A stretch of DNA of 64,000 nt from DASZMX01 sp035551475 (GTDB lineage Bacteria > Verrucomicrobiota > Verrucomicrobiia > Limisphaerales > Palsa-1400), in contig DASZMX010000091.1 in NCBI GenBank assembly GCA_035551475.1, positions 1-64,000 of the forward strand, read 5' to 3'. A program made the position numbers and the translations under genes. Below, piece by piece: positions 58,705 to 64,000 of this stretch. Under the pieces are notes generated by a model that worked only from the letters and a program-made list of their open reading frames with translations, ran no database searches and had not been told where the DNA came from. Every line of letters starts with the position of its first letter. The first letter of the stretch is position 1.

Positions 58705-60171
58705 TCAGCCCACCGCCATGCCGAGGAGGAATTCGATGTTGCTGCGTGTCTTCTTCAATTTGCCCAGCAACAATTCCATCGCCTCCACGGGCGGCACGCC
58801 CGTCAGCGCGCGGCGCAGCATCACCACTTTGTTGAATTCGTCGGGATGATAGAGCAACTCCTCTTTGCGGGTGCCGGAGAGTTCGACATTGATCGACGGA
58901 AAAATGCGGCGATCCACCAAATGCCGGTCCAGATGCACTTCCATATTGCCGGTGCCCTTGAACTCTTCGAAAATGACTTCGTCCATGCGGGAGCCGGTGT
59001 CCACCAGGGCGGTGGCAATAATCGTCAGCGAGCCGCCTTCCTCGATGTTGCGCGCCGCGCCAAAAAAACGCTTCGGCTTATGCAGCGCATTGGCGTCCAC
59101 GCCGCCGGAGAGAATCTTGCCGGAATGCGGTTGAATCGTGTTGTAGGCGCGGGCCAGACGGGTAATCGAGTCAAGCAAAATTACAGCGTCGCGTTTGTGT
59201 TCGATCATGCGCTTGGCCTTCTCGATCACCATTTCCGCCACCTGCACATGCCGTTCCGGCGGTTCGTCAAACGTCGAGCTGATCACTTCCGCCCCGCGGC
59301 AGGAGCGCTCCATGTCCGTGACTTCCTCGGGCCGCTCGTCGATCAGGAGAATGAACAAATATGACTCCGGATTGTTCTTCAGGATGGCGTTGGCCAGCTT
59401 TTGCATGAGCACCGTCTTGCCGGTGCGAGGCGGGGCGACGATCAAGCCGCGGCTGCCTTTGCCGATGGGGCAGACCAAATCCAGCACGCGCGTGGACAGC
59501 TCGTCCGACGAGGTTTCCAGCAGGAAACGCCGATTGGGAAACAGCGGGGTGAGATTGTCAAAATGCGTTTTGTCCTTGGCCTTGTCCGGCTCCTCGGTGT
59601 CCACGCCCTCGACCTTGAGCAACGCGAAAAAACGCTCCTTGTCCTTCGGCGGGCGGATTTGCCCCGCGATCAGGTTGCCCGTCTGCAAATCGAACCGGCG
59701 GATCTGCGAAGGCGACACATAAATATCCTCGGGGCACGGCAGGTAATTAAAGCTGCGCGACCGCAGAAAACCGAAGCCTTCCGGCAGAATCTCCAGAACG
59801 CCTTCCGAGAACAAGACCCCGGCGCGCTCGGCGTTTTTCTGCAGGATTTGAAAAATGACTTCATGCTTGCGCATGGTGCCGAAATTCTCGATGCCCATGT
59901 CACGGGCCATCTGGTTCAATTCGCCCATCGCCATGGCTTGCAGCTGCGCGATGTTCAGGGTGACGCCTTGCGGCTCAGGCTTGGGGGGCGCGACGGGGCG
60001 CGGCGGCTGGGGCGCAACATCAGATTCGATGGGCTTGGTGGGGGGCTGGAGAGCGGCTTCCTCGACGGGAGCCGGAGGCGCGACTTCGACGGGCGGCGGG
60101 GCGGCTTCGGCGGGAATTTCCGGGGCGGCCTTCGGCTTCCTCGGCGCCTTTTTGGTTGCGGCTTTCGGCAT
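58705..60171 (-). CDS. rho: Transcription termination factor Rho
   Basis: 488 aa. Hexameric RNA helicase that ends transcription. Rho N-domain (QLQAMAMGELNQMARDMGIENFG), primary RNA-binding fold (GVLEILPEGFGFLRSRSFNYLPCPEDIYVS), P-loop APPRTGKTVLMQK, Walker B VILLDSITRLARAYN, and R-loop/Q-loop region SGGVDANALHKPKRFFGAARNIEEGG are all present. The first 75 residues are a Lys, Pro and Ala-rich low-complexity extension (MPKAATKKAPRKPK...) not found in short Rho proteins. It is downstream of the GlyA fusion gene after 123 bases that contain an inverted repeat. Confidence 0.97.
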   Translation of the reverse strand: MPKAATKKAPRKPKAAPEIPAEAAPPPVEVAPPAPVEEAALQPPTKPIESDVAPQPPRPVAPPKPEPQGVTLNIAQLQAMAMGELNQMARDMGIENFGTMRKHEVIFQILQKNAERAGVLFSEGVLEILPEGFGFLRSRSFNYLPCPEDIYVSPSQIRRFDLQTGNLIAGQIRPPKDKERFFALLKVEGVDTEEPDKAKDKTHFDNLTPLFPNRRFLLETSSDELSTRVLDLVCPIGKGSRGLIVAPPRTGKTVLMQKLANAILKNNPESYLFILLIDERPEEVTDMERSCRGAEVISSTFDEPPERHVQVAEMVIEKAKRMIEHKRDAVILLDSITRLARAYNTIQPHSGKILSGGVDANALHKPKRFFGAARNIEEGGSLTIIATALVDTGSRMDEVIFEEFKGTGNMEVHLDRHLVDRRIFPSINVELSGTRKEELLYHPDEFNKVVMLRRALTGVPPVEAMELLLGKLKKTRSNIEFLLGMAVG

Positions 60172-60237
60172 AAAAAAATTTAAAATTAATCGCTGGAATT
60201 CGGGTTAAGCCCCTTGCTGACTTCAATTGGATGCAAA

Positions 60238-60263
60238 CGATTTGAAAATGTTCATTCAAATCG
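60238..60263. repeat. Inverted repeat between the GlyA fusion gene and rho
   Basis: CGATTTGAA-AATGTTCA-TTCAAATCG, a perfect 9-bp stem with an 8-base loop, 66 bases upstream of the rho ATG (minus strand). There is no strong U-tract. It could be part of a rho leader involved in autoregulation, or an operator. Confidence 0.45.
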
Positions 60264-60294
60264 ACCGGGGCCTCACTGGGGATTGCCAGATATG

Positions 60295-62460
60295 TCAGTA
60301 CGGCAAGGGATGCCTCGCCGTTAACTCCCGGACACGTTCTCTTACCTTGTGGGCCGTGTCAAGATTCTTAATATCGAGCAAAACTTCGCTAATCATATCG
60401 GCGATGGCCGCCATCTCGGGCTCCTTCATCCCCCGGGTGGTGACGGCCGGCGTGCCCAAACGGATGCCGCTGGCCAGGAACGGTGAGCGTGTCTCAAAAG
60501 GTATGGTGTTTTTGTTGACGGTCACCCCGGCTTCATCCAGGGCGATCTGGCATTCTTTCCCGGTCAACCCCCGCCCGCCGACGTCCACCAACATTAAATG
60601 ATTATCCGTGCCGCCGCTGACCAGACGGAATTTATTGCGCAGCATGCCCTCTGCCAACGCCTTGGCATTGCGCACGATCTGCCCTTGGTAAGCCTTAAAC
60701 GCGGGCTGCAGCGCCTCCTGAAAACAAACGGCCTTGGCGGCTATGACGTGCATCAAGGGCCCACCCTGAATCCCCGGGAACACTTGGGAATCGATCTCCT
60801 TGGCGTATTTTTCCCCGCATAAAATCAGCCCGCCGCGCGGCCCGCGCAGGGTCTTATGCGTGGTCGTGGTGACAAAATCCGCGTGGCCCACGGGGCTGGG
60901 ATGCAATCCCGCCGCCACCAAGCCCGCAATATGGGCGATGTCGGCCAGCAGCATTGCCCCGACTTCGCGCGCGATTTCGCCCATGCGCTTGAAATCAATC
61001 ACCCGCGGATACGCGCTGGCGCCGACGGTGATCATCTTGGGGCGATGTTCCTGCGCCATTTTCTGCAATTGATCGTAGTCAATCAATTCGTCCCCCTGGC
61101 GCACGCCGTAATGGACGATCTCGAAAAAACGGCCCGAAAAATTGGCTTTGTTGCCGTGCGTCAAATGGCCGCCATGCGACAAGTCCATGGTTAGCATTTT
61201 GTCGCCGGGCTTGAGGACGGCGAAATAGACCGCCATGTTGGCCTGGCTGCCCGAATGCGGCTGCACGTTGGCGTGTTCGGCCCCAAAAATCCGCCGCGCG
61301 CGCTCAATGGCCAGGCGCTCCACGGTGTCCACGTGTTCGCAGCCGCCGTACCAACGCTTGCCGGGGTAACCCTCGGCGTATTTGTTGGTCAGCACGGAGC
61401 CTTGGGCTTCCATGACCGCCGGACTGACAAAATTCTCGCTCGCAATCAACTCGATGTTTTCCTGCTGGCGCGTGCGCTCCAGGAAAATGGCGTTGGCAAT
61501 TTCGGGATCGACGGTCTTGAGACGCAAGGCCGAAGGTGTGGTGGGAGTTTCCATTTTTTCGATTCTACGTTCGTGGCTGCCGCCTTCAAAATGTGCGGCG
61601 ATAAAAGTGTCCAAAATCTTCGCGGCCAGATCCCGCGGCGTGGTGCGGGCGCTCAGGCACAATACATTGGCATCGTTTTGCGCGCGAGCCAGCGTGGCGG
61701 TGGCCTCGTCCGTCACCAGCGCGGCGCGAATGCCCGGCAGCTTGTTGGCTGCGATGCTCATCCCCACCCCTGTGGAGCAAATCAACACCCCAAATCCGCT
61801 CCGCTCCTCGGCCACGGCCTGGCTGACGATCTGCGCGTAATCCGAATAGTCGCAAATTTCCGGCGATTTCGTGCCCGCGTCCATCACGGTGACCCCTTGG
61901 TCGCGCAAATGGCTGCGTAAAAATTCCTTCAGCGAATAGCCTTCGTGATCTGAACCGATGGCGACCTGCACTTTCCCTTTGGCGGCCACCGGCAGCCCTT
62001 CGTCCACCGGCTCAATGAAGTTGAGCATGGCAAAAATCCCCTGCTCGATCTGGTCGCGGCAATAAGCGTAGGTTTCGTAGCTCCCGCCGATGGGATCGCT
62101 GATGTCCTTCTCGAATTCGTCCAGCGTTTCGTCGAATTCCCGCAGCAAAAACGTCTTTTCCGCCGCCTGCGGAAAGAGCGACATCACAGCCTCCACATGG
62201 CTGTGGGTCATGCCAAAAATATAATCAGCGGCGCGCACCAATTCCGAGGTGAGCGACTGGCTGCGGAGCGAGGCGATGTCGATCCCCAATTCCCGCAACG
62301 CGCGCACGGCATGAGAACTGGGCGGCTGCCCATCCATCGCCCCCACGCCTGCCGAGATGACGCGATAATCCCTCCGCCCTTCTGTGGCGTGACGAAACAA
62401 CCCCTCGGCCATCGGACTGCGGCAAATATTCCCGGTGCAAACGAACAGAATGGTCTTCAT
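60295..62460 (-). CDS. Three-domain fusion: low-MW phosphatase, ribose-5-P isomerase B, serine hydroxymethyltransferase
   Basis: 721 aa from ATG 62460 (MKTILFVCTGN); an upstream TTG would add seven residues. Residues 1-150: low-molecular-weight phosphatase with P-loop CTGNICRS and general-acid Asp in ISDPIGGS. Residues about 160-305: RpiB (VAIGSDHEGYSLKEFL, CDYSDYAQIV, LICSTGVGMSIAANK), interconverting ribose- and ribulose-5-phosphate. Residues 303-721: complete GlyA (IELIASENFVSPAVMEAQGS, DIAHIAGLVAAGLHPSP, PLP lysine in TTTTHKTLRGPRGG), making glycine and methylene-THF from serine. No stop interrupts the frame. An internal ATG at 61554 would yield a free 419-aa GlyA of normal size. Firmicutes have the same order as separate genes (ywlE-rpiB-...-glyA). 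Confidence 0.9.
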   Translation of the reverse strand: MKTILFVCTGNICRSPMAEGLFRHATEGRRDYRVISAGVGAMDGQPPSSHAVRALRELGIDIASLRSQSLTSELVRAADYIFGMTHSHVEAVMSLFPQAAEKTFLLREFDETLDEFEKDISDPIGGSYETYAYCRDQIEQGIFAMLNFIEPVDEGLPVAAKGKVQVAIGSDHEGYSLKEFLRSHLRDQGVTVMDAGTKSPEICDYSDYAQIVSQAVAEERSGFGVLICSTGVGMSIAANKLPGIRAALVTDEATATLARAQNDANVLCLSARTTPRDLAAKILDTFIAAHFEGGSHERRIEKMETPTTPSALRLKTVDPEIANAIFLERTRQQENIELIASENFVSPAVMEAQGSVLTNKYAEGYPGKRWYGGCEHVDTVERLAIERARRIFGAEHANVQPHSGSQANMAVYFAVLKPGDKMLTMDLSHGGHLTHGNKANFSGRFFEIVHYGVRQGDELIDYDQLQKMAQEHRPKMITVGASAYPRVIDFKRMGEIAREVGAMLLADIAHIAGLVAAGLHPSPVGHADFVTTTTHKTLRGPRGGLILCGEKYAKEIDSQVFPGIQGGPLMHVIAAKAVCFQEALQPAFKAYQGQIVRNAKALAEGMLRNKFRLVSGGTDNHLMLVDVGGRGLTGKECQIALDEAGVTVNKNTIPFETRSPFLASGIRLGTPAVTTRGMKEPEMAAIADMISEVLLDIKNLDTAHKVRERVRELTARHPLPY

Positions 62461-62553
62461 TCCAACGATCAACCATCGCAATTTAAGGTTCCATCACGAA
62501 AGTTAAAAGGTCAAAGTTTTCGACCGCACCACGCGCGCCGCGCATTTTGAACT

Positions 62554-62581
62554 TTGAACCAGCGTGGTTGAACTCTAAACT
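62554..62581 (+). promoter_or_regulatory. Candidate ftsK promoter
   Basis: TTGAAC (62554-62559), 16 bases, TAAACT (62576-62581), in the 127-base gap divergent from the fusion gene. The predicted start of transcription coincides with the ATG at 62588, implying a leaderless message; the match to consensus is modest. Confidence 0.3.
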
Positions 62582-62587
62582 CCGCGC

Positions 62588-64000
62588 ATGGCTCGTAAAA
62601 CCCCCGCCTCCGCGCAGTCGCACGGTCTGAACGACGTTCTTGGCGTCGTGTTGGCCGCCACGGCGCTTTTGCTGATGCTGGCGCTTCTGTCGTTTGACCG
62701 CCGTGACGTGGCGGATGCGGCGCCGGTGAACAGCCCGCCACATAATCTGGGCGGCCCGATTGGAGCCCATGTGGCGTGGGGGCTGTTTCGAGTGTTCGGA
62801 GGCGCCGCCTACATGATTCCGGCCCTTTTGCTGGTGTTCGCCTTCGGCTATTTGCTGCAGTTTCTGGCTTATTTGCAACGGCGCTGGATTTGGGGTGCCG
62901 CCTTGCTGCTGTGCTGCATGGGTTTGATGGCGATGTTCGAACACGACCTTAGTGTATTGAGCTGGTTGCAGCGAAAACTGAATGCGCCCAGCGCCGGGGG
63001 GTTCATTGGGATGTTTTTCTATGATCACGGCCTGCGTTACGTGGGCAAGGTCGGCGGCACGATCGTTCTGGGCGCCATTTACGCCATCAGCCTGCTTTAT
63101 TTGACTAATTTTCAGCTCGGCGAATGGTGCCGCTCCCTGTGGGCGGCGCGCGTCGCCGGCGAAGCTCCGACGACAAGCTCCGGGGAAAAGGAACTCGAGC
63201 GGCGCGCGCGCGACTTGGAAAAGCAAGCGCGCAAATTGCAGGATCAATTGGATAAAACCGGCAAAGGCGCGAAAGTCCCCGAGCCGAGCGGCCTGGGCCC
63301 CGATTTGAAGCCGGTGCCGGCTCCGACCGTGCGGGATTTAAGCGTCCCAGAAGCGCGCCCCGCCGGAGAGAAGCGCCCGGCGGCGCCGGTCGAACCAGTC
63401 AAAGAGCCCGCGCCCGCTGAAGAAACCATGGTCATCCCCGCTCGGGAAGTCGCGGCGGCGACCAAGGATGAAATCCTGGGCCACGCGCCTCCCCCCGTCG
63501 AACCGAAAGTGGACGCCGCCGAAAAAGCGGATGAAGCGCCAACCCCGGCCGCGGAGGCGCCCCCCGCTCCGATGCCGAAGCCCCGCCTGGCGCCACGCAA
63601 ACCCAAGCCCGTCGCGGTGGCAGCGACGCCGCGCATTGGCAATTATCAGTTGCCGCCGATGGATTTTCTGCAATTGCCGGACATGACGGCGCGTCCCACG
63701 GAATCCAAAGAGGCGCTGATGGGCAACGCCCGCCTCATGCAGCAGACGCTCGCGCAATTCGACATCGAGGTGGCCGTGGGCGACATCACCAAGGGCCCAA
63801 CGATCACCCGTTACGAATTGCATCCCGCGCCGGGCGTTAAGCTCGAGCGCATCGTCGGCTTGAGCAATAACATTGCCGCCGCGTTGAAAGCCGAGCGCAT
63901 CAACATCCTCGCGCCTGTCCCCGGCAAAAGCTCCGTCGGCGTGGAAGTCGCCAACGCCGTCAAAACCAAGGTCATCATGCGCGACCTCTTCGAATCGGAG
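62588..64000 (+). CDS. ftsK: DNA translocase FtsK, N-terminal part
   Basis: 471 codons visible, open at the right edge. Four hydrophobic helices (about 18-38, 55-90, 99-115 and 155-175) form the FtsK_4TM membrane domain that targets the division septum. A coiled coil (KELERRARDLEKQARKLQDQL) and a Pro/Ala/Lys-rich linker to about residue 335 follow. Then the alpha domain of the motor begins: PPMDFLQLPD, NARLMQQTLAQFDIEVAVGDITKGPTITRYELHPAPGVKLERI and LKAERINILAPVPGKSSVGVEV. The RecA-like ATPase and gamma domain should lie beyond base 64000. Pumps DNA and resolves chromosome dimers at division. Confidence 0.95.
   Translation, partial: MARKTPASAQSHGLNDVLGVVLAATALLLMLALLSFDRRDVADAAPVNSPPHNLGGPIGAHVAWGLFRVFGGAAYMIPALLLVFAFGYLLQFLAYLQRRWIWGAALLLCCMGLMAMFEHDLSVLSWLQRKLNAPSAGGFIGMFFYDHGLRYVGKVGGTIVLGAIYAISLLYLTNFQLGEWCRSLWAARVAGEAPTTSSGEKELERRARDLEKQARKLQDQLDKTGKGAKVPEPSGLGPDLKPVPAPTVRDLSVPEARPAGEKRPAAPVEPVKEPAPAEETMVIPAREVAAATKDEILGHAPPPVEPKVDAAEKADEAPTPAAEAPPAPMPKPRLAPRKPKPVAVAATPRIGNYQLPPMDFLQLPDMTARPTESKEALMGNARLMQQTLAQFDIEVAVGDITKGPTITRYELHPAPGVKLERIVGLSNNIAAALKAERINILAPVPGKSSVGVEVANAVKTKVIMRDLFESE

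Noticed and set aside
1..64000. CRISPR arrays, insertion sequences, tRNA genes or prophage
   Set aside because: No regularly spaced repeats, transposase, integrase or tRNA-like cloverleaf was seen; the S74 domain at 1720-3429 is in a signal-peptide protein without phage neighbours.

Overview
The window reads as a chromosomal segment of a Gram-negative, heterotrophic bacterium with GC-rich, densely packed genes (many ATGA or TGATG stop/start overlaps, few Shine-Dalgarno sequences). Outer-membrane receptors and a porin, Rho, FtsK, L,D-transpeptidase, several large secreted proteins with a shared N-terminal module, and enzyme fusions (UreA-UreB, CobA-HemD, phosphatase-RpiB-GlyA) together suggest Verrucomicrobiota or a close PVC relative. 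That assignment is inference from gene content. No rRNA, tRNA, CRISPR array, insertion sequence or prophage was seen.

Layout. 1-6879 (minus): an operon of four secreted proteins: a seven-repeat kelch protein, a protein of unknown fold, a protein ending in a peptidase S74 chaperone domain, and a large secreted protein running off the left edge. 7040-7894: a TIM-barrel sugar epimerase-like protein. 7971-8159: a tiny lipoprotein. 8156-19860 (minus): a complete urea scavenging operon, outer-membrane porin - urtA - (terminator-like hairpin) - urtB-urtC-urtD-urtE - ureD - ureAB (fused) - ureC - ureF - ureG, without ureE. 19861-20268: its control region, with a sigma-54-like element and a perfect palindrome. 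20269-28497 (plus): two paralogous TonB-dependent receptors, a YfiR-family periplasmic protein, a CHASE8-HAMP-GAF hybrid histidine kinase and a receiver-histidine kinase, probably one sensing cascade. 28546-29811: an OFA-type MFS carrier.

29780-40660: a 6-deoxyhexose/pentose catabolic island. A DeoR regulator, rhamnulokinase, class II aldolase, LutC, FucP-type permease, LutA and LutB lie on the minus strand; the bifunctional aldolase/dehydrogenase RhaE and an L-arabinose isomerase run divergently. Together these could convert a deoxysugar through lactaldehyde and L-lactate to pyruvate.

40661-54490: an SGNH-TPR membrane protein; a secreted helical-barrel protein divergent from a Tat-exported barrel/FGE-fold protein; an L,D-transpeptidase; a DUF47-Pit phosphate uptake pair; an MFS-GH43 glycoside utilisation pair; and a CobA-HemD tetrapyrrole fusion. 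54498-64000: a methyltransferase plus heterodimeric ABC exporter, Rho, the three-domain phosphatase-RpiB-GlyA fusion, and divergent ftsK running off the right edge.

The most notable items are the phosphatase-RpiB-GlyA fusion, which reproduces in one polypeptide the gene order ywlE-rpiB-glyA known from Firmicutes; the YfiR protein paired with a CHASE8 domain on a histidine kinase rather than a diguanylate cyclase; the interleaving of lactate oxidation genes with deoxysugar genes; and the ureE-less urease operon with a built-in attenuator.
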